From assembly GCA_021152595.1 (NCBI GenBank), contig JAGKVC010000078.1:1-14139 (forward strand): DNA of 14,139 nucleotides, given 5' to 3'. Shown one piece after another: positions 8,038-14,139 of the stretch. The position numbers were made by a program, and so were the translations under genes. The DNA comes from Clostridia bacterium. Its GTDB lineage: Bacteria; Bacillota; Clostridia; Oscillospirales; Ruminococcaceae. The notes beneath the pieces are model-generated. The model was not told where the DNA came from and did no database searches. It worked only from the letters and a program-made list of their open reading frames with translations. Each line of letters starts with the position of its first letter. The first letter of the stretch is position 1.

Positions 8038-8058
8038 TCTGCTCATCCTTTCTTTCAA

Positions 8059-8097
8059 TGGAGCGGATACGCACCGGCGTATCATTCTGCCGCTCCA
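8059..8097 (-). promoter_or_regulatory. Two-tier hairpin just upstream of the endolysin ribosome binding site
   Basis: Outer arms TGGAGCG/CGCTCCA (8059-8065 with 8091-8097) enclose GATACGC/GCGTATC (8066-8072 with 8077-8083), with a 4-base apical loop and a 7-base bulge. There is no T-run. It lies in the 117-base gap before the endolysin and ends six bases from its ribosome binding site. It could be an mRNA-processing or translational control element. Function is inferred. Confidence 0.45.
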
Positions 8098-8154
8098 TCT
8101 ATACAGGATATGCAGGCGGACGGTATTTTGTGCGGCGCAGGCGATCAGGATGCC

Positions 8155-8742
8155 TTATGCAGTGCCGTCCCGAATGACCGCATTCCCGACTGCAAACCAG
8201 CGTGTTCCGTGCATGGTAAAGCCGCGCGGAAGCTGATTGCCGGGCGATACGGCAGCATAAAAAGCATCCGGCAAATACGAATCGACACCGACTGCTGCGT
8301 TCGTGACAAAGGGCAGCAGTGCGTACTGATTCGCGGTCTGTTGCGGCATGTTTTTTTCCGTGATCGGGGTGATATCGCCCCATGTGAGTGCAGTCCAGTC
8401 CTCGCCGGTGACATCCAGATCGACGAAAGCAGGCTCACCGGTATTCGTTCTGCTGAGGACATAAACATGCCGGAGCGTGCCGCTGTAATACTTGGTCAGC
8501 AGGACGCCGCGCTCACAGAGAAATGCCTGATTGATCGTGCCGAGTGATGTTGCCGGAAACGAATGCGACGCATCAATATAGGCTGCGATATCGGTATATC
8601 CGGTTGTTTTGAGTACGAGATGCCCTGCTGCATCATAGCAGTTCACATTCGAGCTGACCTGCTCCACACGGGCATAGAGATTGCTGTCCAGCAGTGCGTG
8701 ATACAGCGCATTCGTGCTGCCGATTGTTCTTGCTTCTGCCAT
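8155..8742 (-). CDS. Phage tail-associated protein of unknown function
   Basis: This 195-residue protein has no motif I can assign. It is rich in Tyr, Thr, Asn and Ala with alternating beta-type segments and has no signal peptide or membrane helix, consistent with a structural tail-fibre or appendage component. The ATG overlaps the preceding gene's stop (TAATG), and GAGGAGG lies upstream, so translation is coupled. Position between the tail-type genes and the endolysin supports a virion or tail role, but this rests on context only. Confidence 0.7.
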   Translation of the reverse strand: MAEARTIGSTNALYHALLDSNLYARVEQVSSNVNCYDAAGHLVLKTTGYTDIAAYIDASHSFPATSLGTINQAFLCERGVLLTKYYSGTLRHVYVLSRTNTGEPAFVDLDVTGEDWTALTWGDITPITEKNMPQQTANQYALLPFVTNAAVGVDSYLPDAFYAAVSPGNQLPRGFTMHGTRWFAVGNAVIRDGTA

Positions 8743-9221
8743 TAAATCGCCTCCTCATCGGTCGGGTTTCCGCAGATGCCGGATGCGCCCTGCGAAATTT
8801 CTGTTGCGGATCCTGCATAGGTTTGTTCAGTGAGCAGCCGCTCCTGATACCGGAGAAGCTGCGAATAGATATCCGGCGGCGGATCGGGATGCACGGCATC
8901 GCTGTTCACGATGCAGGCACAGCAGGGGATGCGTACCGGAACTGTTGTCCGGATATTACCTGCATAAACGCCGAGCAGAATCTGATTTGTCCGGAAAAAG
9001 GCAGGCAGTTCAACACGGCTGCCCTCAAACAGCAGCTCCGTGCTGCACATTACCCCCGTATCCAGATCGCGCCAGACCGCTCTTGCCGTCTTGACCGGAT
9101 ATGCCTCCCATTCTTCGTCAAAATCGAACAGAACGGCGTAATCGCTGTTGCCGCAGACGATCTCGGGATGCCCGGCGGCTTCCGTGATCCGGTTCCGCAC
9201 GGTAACAGTGATTTCAGACAT
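8742..9221 (-). CDS. Phage tail/baseplate-type protein, paralogue of the product of 9745-10221
   Basis: The 159-residue protein belongs to a family common in Firmicute prophage tail modules. It shows a FDFDEEW motif at 32-38 followed by YPVKTA, then LGVYAGNIRTT at 83-93 and RIPCCACI. The protein encoded at 9745-10221 has the same landmarks at nearly the same positions (FDFDAEW 32-38, IGVSAGTLRTT 81-91, RIPYAKCI), so the two are diverged duplicates. The function is probably structural, near the fibre or baseplate. The ATG at 9219-9221 has GGAGG with 7-base spacing and overlaps the end of the pyocin-knob gene by 8 bases. A longer in-frame reading to 9302 lies entirely inside that gene and is not used. 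Its stop overlaps the next gene's start. Confidence 0.8.
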   Translation of the reverse strand: MSEITVTVRNRITEAAGHPEIVCGNSDYAVLFDFDEEWEAYPVKTARAVWRDLDTGVMCSTELLFEGSRVELPAFFRTNQILLGVYAGNIRTTVPVRIPCCACIVNSDAVHPDPPPDIYSQLLRYQERLLTEQTYAGSATEISQGASGICGNPTDEEAI

Positions 9222-9741
9222 GCTTCGCCTCCGTTTCTGCTGCTGTTCGGTTTGTCCGGTTCGGCGGCGGTGTACCCTGATTCTCGGAGAGCGTGCTTTC
9301 ATACATATACCAGCTTTTCCACGAGCCGGACGATCCGCCGGTGAAGCAGCGCATATAGATACGCAGGATGCCTGCCGAGATCTGATAGATCACAGCAACG
9401 CGGTTGCCGGTTGTGAAGACCTGCAAAATAAAGCCTGCACCGCTGATCGGGCAGTTGTAAAGTGTCTGCGCGACTGTACTCGATGCGCACCAGTAAGTAC
9501 CGGGTGTCATCAGGGTGTTGAGATCGGTTCCGGCGGTGATTTCTGTTCCCTTGTAAACATCAAGTGAATTGACCTTTGTCGCGGTCTGAGCACTAATCGC
9601 AGAATCAGCGCTTAGACGGCTTGCCGCTTCCTCCGCGATCATCGCCTGAATCTGCGCATCTGTCAGGTCATGCAGTGCGCGGTAAAACGCAGTGTGTACC
9701 TCAGCTTCAGTCAGACCTGTATTGATTTTTTTATCCGCCAT
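9214..9741 (-). CDS. Tail-fibre protein with pyocin-knob-like domain
   Basis: The 175-residue product begins with a helical segment (about 8-55, TEAEVHTAFYRALHDLTDAQ) that may oligomerise. A pyocin-knob-type beta domain follows from about 66 to 150, with the characteristic GTDLNTLMTPGTYWCASS at 71-88 and the closing RCFTGGSSGSWKSWYMYE at 131-148. The C-terminus is a Pro/Thr/Asn-rich tail. Knob domains occur in receptor-binding fibres of phages and tailocins, so this is likely the host-contacting part of the cassette. AAGGAG lies at the very end of the upstream gene, whose stop is three bases before this ATG. The gene overlaps the next one by 8 bases. Confidence 0.82.
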   Translation of the reverse strand: MADKKINTGLTEAEVHTAFYRALHDLTDAQIQAMIAEEAASRLSADSAISAQTATKVNSLDVYKGTEITAGTDLNTLMTPGTYWCASSTVAQTLYNCPISGAGFILQVFTTGNRVAVIYQISAGILRIYMRCFTGGSSGSWKSWYMYESTLSENQGTPPPNRTNRTAAETEAKHV

Positions 9742-9744
9742 AAT

Positions 9745-10221
9745 TCACTCCTTTGTCAACAGATAGTCTCCTGCTTCGGTTGCAAGATAATCCTCCTCCG
9801 CGCTGACAAGATATCTGCCGCTGCAAACCGGATAGACCGGCAGATGCATCAGTCCGCAGAGCAGCATGCTGTAGAGATCCTGCTGCGGCTCACGCATTTC
9901 CGCCAAGATATCCGTGATGCATTTTGCGTAGGGGATTCGTGCAGCGGTCGTCGTTCGGAGCGTTCCTGCCGAGACGCCGATTTCCGCAATCGCCGCATGT
10001 TCGATCACCGGCAGCGGACAGACCTCGCCCGTGAACGGAACAGCGGATTCGATGCGTCCTTCCGGCGTGATTGCAGCAATATATGCCGTTTTCTCCGGAT
10101 ACGCAGCCCATTCTGCATCAAAATCGAAGCGGACCGTATCGCCGCTGTTGCCGCAGATGCCGAATGCACCGGCATTCCCGACAAAAGCGTGCCGCGACCG
10201 GATCCTGACTGTGAATTCCAT
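9745..10221 (-). CDS. Phage tail/baseplate-type protein with C-terminal short repeats
   Basis: The 158-residue protein is the first gene of the cassette. Its N-terminal ~115 residues match the paralogue at 8742-9221 (FDFDAEW at 32-38, YPEKTAYI, IGVSAGTLRTT at 81-91, RIPYAKCI). The C-terminus differs: it ends in three degenerate repeats, YLVSAEE, DYLATEAG and DYLLTKE, a beta-repeat style common in phage appendage proteins. GGAAAGGAGGAGG directly precedes the ATG. A structured leader lies upstream, and the next gene starts three bases after the stop. A structural tail role is inferred from family and neighbours. Confidence 0.8.
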   Translation of the reverse strand: MEFTVRIRSRHAFVGNAGAFGICGNSGDTVRFDFDAEWAAYPEKTAYIAAITPEGRIESAVPFTGEVCPLPVIEHAAIAEIGVSAGTLRTTTAARIPYAKCITDILAEMREPQQDLYSMLLCGLMHLPVYPVCSGRYLVSAEEDYLATEAGDYLLTKE

Positions 10222-10292
10222 ATCCTCCTCCTTTCCACTCCGCGGCGGTGGGATTTTTGATCAGAATCACCCCTTTCATTCGGGCTGACAGA

Positions 10293-10327
10293 TGCATGCT
10301 CCCTCGGCGGCAATGCCGCACCATGCA
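10293..10327 (-). promoter_or_regulatory. Structured leader hairpin upstream of the phage cassette
   Basis: Outer arms TGCATG (10293-10298) and CATGCA (10322-10327) enclose GCGGC (10307-10311) and GCCGC (10315-10319) with a 3-base loop. It sits 70 bases before the first cassette gene, after the terminator at 10363-10399, so it would be in that operon's 5' leader. No convincing promoter box was found here. Confidence 0.4.
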
Positions 10328-10362
10328 CTGTAAGATCCCGACTGCTCCCTATAAAGGGGTAC

Positions 10363-10399
10363 CAAAAACAAGAAAAGTTGCACGTTTCCGTACAACTTT
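10363..10399 (-). terminator. Rho-independent terminator downstream of the CNNM transporter gene
   Basis: On the minus strand an 11-bp stem (arms 10389-10399 and 10374-10384, one G-T wobble) with a GAAA tetraloop is followed by TTCTTGTTTTT. It ends the CNNM transcript about 50 bases after the stop and separates it from the phage cassette. An AT-rich stretch (10401-10440) lies between. Confidence 0.85.
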
Positions 10400-10445
10400 C
10401 CCTATAAATATTTATTATTTAATTATGACATGTGTAAATATCTGC

Positions 10446-11729
10446 TCACCGGACGCTTCTGGCGGTTACTTCCTCGCTGATTTCCGTGTCCGGATCAGTT
10501 TCGGGCTGCGGCTCTATCAGCTCGAGCAGAATGCGCTGAACGCGCTGCTCCTGCATCTGCAAAACGGTCATGCGGAACCATTCGCCGCTGACGGTTTCGC
10601 CGTCTTCCGCGATATGTCCTGCAAGCTCTGTCAGCCAGCCGCCGACCGAGGTGCATTCCGTTACAATCCGGCTCTCGGGAAGCTCCAGCGCATCACAGAG
10701 ATCCGCGATTGAAAGCTCGCCGGAGACCTCGTAGCGGTTCTCGCCGCATTTTGTCAGCATCGGGACAACCTCGTCCGCTTCGTCATAAATTTCTCCGACA
10801 AGCTCCTCGATGATATCCTCGAGCGTGACGATGCCCTTTGTACCGCCGTACTGATCGACGACAATCGCAATATGGGATTTTGCACGCTGCATCTGCTTCA
10901 TTGCCTCGCTGATCCGGGCAAATTCCGGCAGACGCAGAACATTTTTGATAATTGGTTCAATGGTCGTTCCGCCGCTTTCGAGCAGACCGAAGAAATCCTT
11001 TTCTGTGATGAATCCGATGATATCGTCGATGGAATCGGCGTAGACCGGAAGCCGCGAATAGCGCTCTGCGAGGAAAATCTGCTTGATCTCCGCAATCGGG
11101 GTATCCTTCGCAATCGCCGTCACGCGGACACGCGGCACGAGGACCTCATCGACCGAAATCTCATCAAATTCCAGTGCCGAACGGACAAGGTCGCTTTCCT
11201 GCTCCTCCAGTACGCCCTCCTCCTCAATCTGATCGACGATAACCTTCAGCTCATCCTCCGTAACGGAAGGCTCAGCGCCCTTTTTCGAGACGAGCTTTGC
11301 GATCTGATTGAACAGGAAGATCAGTGGTGTCAGAATCCAGATCAGCGCACGAAGCGGTGCTGCAAAGAGCAGCGTCATCTGCTCCGCGTGGGCTTTTGCG
11401 TAGTTTTTCGGCAGAATCTCGCCGAAGATCAGCACCAGCACGGTCATTGCCATCGTCGAGATGCCGACGCCGCCCTCCCCGAACCAACGCGTAAACAGGA
11501 TCGTGCCGAGCGAGGCGGAGAGAATATTGACCAGATTATTGCCGATGAGAATGGCAGTCAGCGCACGGTCGAAGGATTCCGCAAGCGCCAATGCTCTGGT
11601 TGCACGCTGATTCCCCTGCATCGCATCCGATTTCAGGCGAATCTTATTGACACTGGAAAAAGCCGTCTCGCAGGCGGAAAACATCGCCGAGCAGACGAGC
11701 AGTGCCAGTATCGCTATGAGATAAATCAT
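10446..11729 (-). CDS. CNNM/CorC-type membrane protein (DUF21 - CBS pair - CorC_HlyC domain)
   Basis: The 427-residue protein has the full architecture of the CNNM/CorC (hemolysin C-like) family. The DUF21 membrane domain covers about 1-150, with helices near 1-18, 57-78, 90-106 and 118-142, and the motifs SACETAFSS (18-26), NNLVNILSAS (64-73) and GEILPKNYAKAHAE (103-116). Two CBS domains span about 195-315. A CorC_HlyC domain lies at about 335-410 (YEVSGELSIADL, VGGWLTE). Family members are linked to Mg2+ (or Co2+/Na+) export; the ion here is not determined. The ATG at 11727-11729 has AGAAAGGA 7 bases upstream. A longer reading from 11795 would begin at the -35 box and is rejected. It is monocistronic, with its own promoter and terminator. 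Confidence 0.93.
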   Translation of the reverse strand: MIYLIAILALLVCSAMFSACETAFSSVNKIRLKSDAMQGNQRATRALALAESFDRALTAILIGNNLVNILSASLGTILFTRWFGEGGVGISTMAMTVLVLIFGEILPKNYAKAHAEQMTLLFAAPLRALIWILTPLIFLFNQIAKLVSKKGAEPSVTEDELKVIVDQIEEEGVLEEQESDLVRSALEFDEISVDEVLVPRVRVTAIAKDTPIAEIKQIFLAERYSRLPVYADSIDDIIGFITEKDFFGLLESGGTTIEPIIKNVLRLPEFARISEAMKQMQRAKSHIAIVVDQYGGTKGIVTLEDIIEELVGEIYDEADEVVPMLTKCGENRYEVSGELSIADLCDALELPESRIVTECTSVGGWLTELAGHIAEDGETVSGEWFRMTVLQMQEQRVQRILLELIEPQPETDPDTEISEEVTARSVR

Positions 11730-11766
11730 GTATGGTTCCTTTCTGTGTTCCAAGCCAATTATGACT

Positions 11767-11795
11767 ATTATAATATAAAACGAAAAAAATTGCAA
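11767..11795 (-). promoter_or_regulatory. Sigma-A promoter of the CNNM transporter gene
   Basis: On the minus strand TTGCAA (11790-11795) and TATAAT (11767-11772) are spaced by exactly 17 bases of T-rich sequence. The start point would be near 11760, giving a ~30-base leader to the ATG at 11729. Confidence 0.85.
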
Positions 11796-11905
11796 GTCTG
11801 ATTTTTCGCCTCTCTGCGTCGGATTTGGCTGTTTTCGGGGGATTGGTGCCGTTTAGTCGGGGGTTTGCTCGGGTGTGCTTGGGTTTATGCGTCCGCAGCG
11901 GCGAT

Positions 11906-11934
11906 TTGACAAATCACGAGACATGTGCTATACT
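11906..11934 (+). promoter_or_regulatory. Sigma-A promoter of the dockerin gene (extended -10)
   Basis: TTGACA (11906-11911) and TATACT (11929-11934) are 17 bases apart, with TGC directly before the -10. The string ATGTGCTATACT is identical to that at the dut promoter. It is divergent from the CNNM promoter, ~110 bases away. Confidence 0.88.
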
Positions 11935-11970
11935 GATACCATCAAAATACATCAGGAGATGAATGTTTAC

Positions 11971-13305
11971 ATGAAAAAACATGCAAAACCCTTTTTTACA
12001 GCGCTCTGCTGCCTGACAATCTGCGCAGGCTGCGCAATGCCTGCCTATGCAGCGGAGGAAACAGAGGACGATGCGGTCTATGTCGAGACGGTCTGTCCCG
12101 ATTTTGAGCCGCTCGGCGAGGATGCGTTCGTCTTTAGCGGATGCTACAATAACAATGTCAGTGTTGAGATTGTGCAGCATTCGCCGGAGCGTGCAAATCT
12201 CGAGCTTTATAATTCCACGCTGAAATCCGACATGCAGAAGCTCTATGTCTTCCGCGTCGAACCGGGCGATTATACCGTGAAGATCAGCACGGCAAGCGTC
12301 TTCGGCGGCACGAAGGATGTCACATATCAGCAGGATATCACGATTGAAAATCCCGATTATTCCACCGGTGAGGATGCATTCACCGCAACGCGCTACGGCT
12401 TTTTCGGAAAGTACATTGCGGCGGATGATACGGCGAAAGCTGAGGCGGTCAAGCTGATGGAGGAGCCGGTTCTCCGCTCCAATAAAGAGACCAAAAAGGG
12501 CATTCTCTGCTCGCTCGGATTTTCGCGGTATAACCGTCTGCGCGGCGATTTCAACGGCGACGGCATTGTCGAACTCAGCGATGCGCAGCTCGCGCTCAGC
12601 GATTACAGCAAGACGCTCAGCGGCAAGAAAACAAATACCACGCCTGCTCAGATCGCTGCCTGCGATGTCAGCGGCGACGGCAAGCTCGATGTCGCGGATG
12701 CGCAGCAGATCCTGATGTTCTACTCCGCAACCATCGCAAACAAAACACCGCACTGGCAGGACGGCACTACAACCGCTGCTTATGATCCGGCTTATACCGA
12801 TCACTCCGCGGTCTATCCGGGCGATGTTTATCCGGTACAGATGAAGCTCGTGCCGTATTTCTCGGACGAGGTTCCGGCAGCCGAGGCGGACCGCAAGGCG
12901 CAGATCGACGCCGCTGCAAAGCTCCTGACAAAGGATGTCACGCTGAATCTCAGCGTCTCCCAGCCGGAGCAGGCATTCCTTGTCAACGGCGAAAAGACCA
13001 AGCAGCTCACGCTGACATTTGCGCCGGAGCTTGGTGCGGCTGCAATGTTTGATCTTTACAATTCCGCGAAGGAATATCCGGAAATGTTTGAAATGCATAC
13101 GACGGTCAACACCGATTTCACCGGAATCGGCGCTGATGCGATCAAAACGACCATGCGCTGCAACACGCTCCGCTTTGATCTTGAAACCGATCCGGCATAC
13201 TTCACCGCTGCATATGCGGAGTTCAATGTCAACACCGGCAAGTGGAAGGTCTGGAACAGCACCAGAACCGAATCCCTGCCCGATTTTAATGTCTCCTATA
13301 AATAA
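11971..13305 (+). CDS. Secreted protein with internal type I dockerin
   Basis: The 444-residue protein has a signal peptide (basic start, hydrophobic 8-20, likely cleavage after AYA at 27). Residues 28-190 form a beta-rich region of unknown function. A type I dockerin follows at about 191-252, with two calcium loops: D193-x-N195-x-D197 ending at D204, and D232-x-S234-x-D236 ending at D243, each followed by an AQ-containing helix. Dockerins bind cohesins on cellulosome-type scaffolds or on the cell surface. The C-terminal ~190 residues are also unrecognised; no glycosidase catalytic motif is seen. The dockerin is internal rather than terminal. AGGAG at 11954-11958 is 12 bases from this ATG; an in-frame ATG at 11959 abuts the site and is less likely. 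A strong promoter and terminator frame it as a single-gene unit. Confidence 0.85.
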   Translation: MKKHAKPFFTALCCLTICAGCAMPAYAAEETEDDAVYVETVCPDFEPLGEDAFVFSGCYNNNVSVEIVQHSPERANLELYNSTLKSDMQKLYVFRVEPGDYTVKISTASVFGGTKDVTYQQDITIENPDYSTGEDAFTATRYGFFGKYIAADDTAKAEAVKLMEEPVLRSNKETKKGILCSLGFSRYNRLRGDFNGDGIVELSDAQLALSDYSKTLSGKKTNTTPAQIAACDVSGDGKLDVADAQQILMFYSATIANKTPHWQDGTTTAAYDPAYTDHSAVYPGDVYPVQMKLVPYFSDEVPAAEADRKAQIDAAAKLLTKDVTLNLSVSQPEQAFLVNGEKTKQLTLTFAPELGAAAMFDLYNSAKEYPEMFEMHTTVNTDFTGIGADAIKTTMRCNTLRFDLETDPAYFTAAYAEFNVNTGKWKVWNSTRTESLPDFNVSYK

Positions 13306-13317
13306 TCGCTGATACAG

Positions 13318-13372
13318 AGCCGCTGAAACTAAGCCGTTACGCCTATTTCAGCGGCTTTGTTCTATCTTTTTA
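13318..13372 (+). terminator. Rho-independent terminator after the dockerin gene
   Basis: AGCCGCTGAAA (13318-13328) and TTTCAGCGGCT (13346-13356) form a perfect 11-bp stem with a 17-base loop, followed by the T-rich TTGTTCTATCTTTTT. The stop codon of the dockerin gene is 13 bases upstream. Confidence 0.88.
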
Positions 13373-13381
13373 TCATAATCC

Positions 13382-13412
13382 TGTAACGAAACGCCGTCTC
13401 GTGCAACTAATA
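13382..13412 (+). promoter_or_regulatory. Possible ECF-type autoregulatory promoter
   Basis: TGTAACGAAA starting at 13382 resembles the AAC-containing -35 element of ECF sigma promoters. CAACTAATA lies at the expected distance (~16 bases) in place of the usual CGTC-type -10. It sits directly upstream of an ECF sigma gene, as autoregulated ECF promoters do. No vegetative promoter was seen here. Confidence 0.4.
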
Positions 13413-13432
13413 TAGAGAAAGGGGGCGAGGGA

Positions 13433-13720
13433 ATGTCCGCGGACATCGAAGCCTATTACCGCGAATACGGCAAAAAGGTCTATCTGTATCTGATGACGCT
13501 CTGCAACGAGCCGGACACCGCCGAGGAGCTGACGCAGGAGACCTTCTATCAGGCAATCCGGCATCTGAAAAGCTACAAGGGCACTTCCACGGTCTATGCG
13601 TGGCTCTGCGGCATCGCAAAAAATCTCTGGAAATCCGAGCTGCGGCGCAGGAAATCGCATCCCTCCGCCGCCGGCAGGCAGTCCTTCAGCGCCGCCAGGG
13701 CGCGTTCGGCGACCGCATAG
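13433..13720 (+). pseudogene. ECF-type RNA polymerase sigma factor, truncated after region 2
   Basis: The first ~75 residues are sigma-70 region 2 of an extracytoplasmic-function sigma factor: YYREYGKKVYLYLMTLC, EPDTAEELTQETFYQAI with the region 2.2 core, YKGTSTVYAWLCGIAKNLW, and the basic ELRRRK at the end of region 2.4. After about residue 76 the homology stops, the GC content jumps, and the frame ends at 13720 with a low-complexity Ala/Arg tail. The linker and region 4 (-35 recognition) are missing; a complete family member is about 160-190 residues. The GAGGG next to the ATG and the ECF-like promoter upstream suggest the 5' end is genuine. The break at 13660-13680 is most likely artificial. 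A neighbouring anti-sigma gene would be expected but is not in the window. Confidence 0.8.
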
Positions 13721-14139
13721 TCGGGGCCCGTCTCACGCCACTCCCTGCAACCGTACTTCGGATGCGCGAGCACGGCCAGTCCGCCGGCCGCGTGAATCAG
13801 TCCGATCGACTCCTCCTGCGAAGGATGGAACCGCTCCTCGTAACAGCGCGTCTCCACCGGCGAGTCCGGCAGGAGATACTTCTCGAAGGCCTCGGCGACC
13901 GTCGAAGCGCGTCCGCGCTCAACCAGCCATCGCGCGAAATGCGGACGCGCCAACACGTCGCCGTTCGCATAGCCGAAGATCTCGTCGCCCATTCCGAAAC
14001 CGAGCCGGTTGAAGTTCGCGATGATCCGCCTGTTGCGCGCGTTGCGTCCCTCGAGAACTTTCGCGAGAAACTTGCCGAGCGGAGCATAATCCGGATCGAT
14101 CCCGAGCCCGAGCAGATGGAACTTGTCAAAGTACGGACC
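13594..14139 (-). CDS. PHP-domain protein fragment (TrpH/COG0613-like), cut at both ends
   Basis: On the minus strand an open frame runs in from the window edge (14139). It reads HLLGLGIDPDYAPL, LEGRNARNRRI, NRLGFGMGDE, LARPHFARWLVERGRAS, EESIGLIHAAGGLAVLAHP and ERALAALKDC. These are the hallmarks of the TrpH-like PHP family, which includes the RNase AM/YciV 5'-3' exonuclease and nucleotide phosphatases; the H-x-LG, RPH and AHP histidines fit metal binding. The N-terminal part lies beyond the window. The family resemblance stops at about 13680, after LKDC, and the frame then runs antisense through the sigma gene to a stop at 13594. GC is about two-thirds, clearly higher than the rest of the window. 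It is unrelated to the PHP gene at 5958 and probably comes from another organism. Confidence 0.75.
   Translation of the reverse strand, partial: GPYFDKFHLLGLGIDPDYAPLGKFLAKVLEGRNARNRRIIANFNRLGFGMGDEIFGYANGDVLARPHFARWLVERGRASTVAEAFEKYLLPDSPVETRCYEERFHPSQEESIGLIHAAGGLAVLAHPKYGCREWRETGPDYAVAERALAALKDCLPAAEGCDFLRRSSDFQRFFAMPQSHA

Noticed and set aside
7471..8547. A 358-codon plus-strand open frame over the endolysin and tail genes
   Set aside because: The minus strand encodes a recognisable CHAP lysin and overlapping phage genes here. The plus-strand product is Arg/Cys-rich with no family signal and no binding site.
10118..10324. A short minus-strand frame upstream of and overlapping the first phage gene
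   Set aside because: A purine-rich stretch precedes its ATG, but most of the frame runs out of phase through the strongly supported gene at 9745-10221, and its start lies in the leader hairpin.
10872..11801. A 309-codon plus-strand open frame antisense to the CNNM transporter
   Set aside because: The CNNM protein has complete DUF21, CBS and CorC domains plus its own promoter and terminator. The antisense product shows no motif.
11971..12040. Possible lipoprotein signal in the dockerin protein (Cys at residue 21 after CAG)
   Set aside because: The residue at -3 is Cys rather than Leu/Val/Ile, and a standard AYA cleavage site follows, so ordinary secretion is more likely.
1..14139. CRISPR array, tRNA or rRNA gene, insertion sequence, integrase or replication origin
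   Set aside because: None was seen on reading both strands: there were no regularly spaced repeats, no cloverleaf-like segments, no transposase or integrase motifs, and no iteron clusters.

Overview
The window looks like chromosomal DNA of a gut- or rumen-type anaerobic Firmicute close to Ruminococcus/Oscillospiraceae. Supporting signs are a secreted dockerin protein, a short BspA-type leucine-rich repeat protein, a transglutaminase-like protein with DUF5011-type Ig domains, a DUF4321 small membrane protein, moderately high GC, and textbook sigma-A promoters with 17-bp spacers. The species assignment is inference; no rRNA or tRNA gene is present.

Layout. 26-7260 is a plus-strand housekeeping/accessory block: a cytosolic sialate O-acetylesterase-like SGNH esterase; a membrane-anchored transglutaminase-like protein with a downstream LRR protein (own consensus promoter at 1675-1703, terminator at 4190-4239); a lipoprotein; then dut, a DUF4321 protein, a PHP-domain phosphoesterase and a SUKH/Syd-like protein. 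A perfect bidirectional terminator (7273-7314) closes this block.

7333-10221 is a compact minus-strand phage-derived cassette read right to left. It holds a tail/baseplate-type protein, a pyocin-knob tail-fibre protein, a diverged paralogue of the first protein, an unknown tail-associated protein, and a CHAP/peptidoglycan-binding endolysin. Genes are tightly packed with overlapping stops and starts. No capsid, terminase, integrase or recognisable holin is visible. Terminators lie on both sides (7273-7314 and 10363-10399), so it looks like a self-contained tail-fibre/lysin unit or a prophage remnant.

10446-11729 (minus) encodes a CNNM/CorC-type membrane transporter with its own promoter. Divergent from it, 11971-13305 encodes a secreted protein with an internal type I dockerin. 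At 13433 an ECF sigma factor gene begins behind a plausible autoregulatory promoter, but only sigma region 2 is present.

Near 13660-13680 the sequence changes abruptly to about two-thirds GC. The last ~460 bases encode part of an unrelated PHP-domain protein on the minus strand, cut at both ends. Both genes are interrupted in mid-domain at the same place with no mobile element between them, so an assembly or cloning chimera is the most economical explanation.
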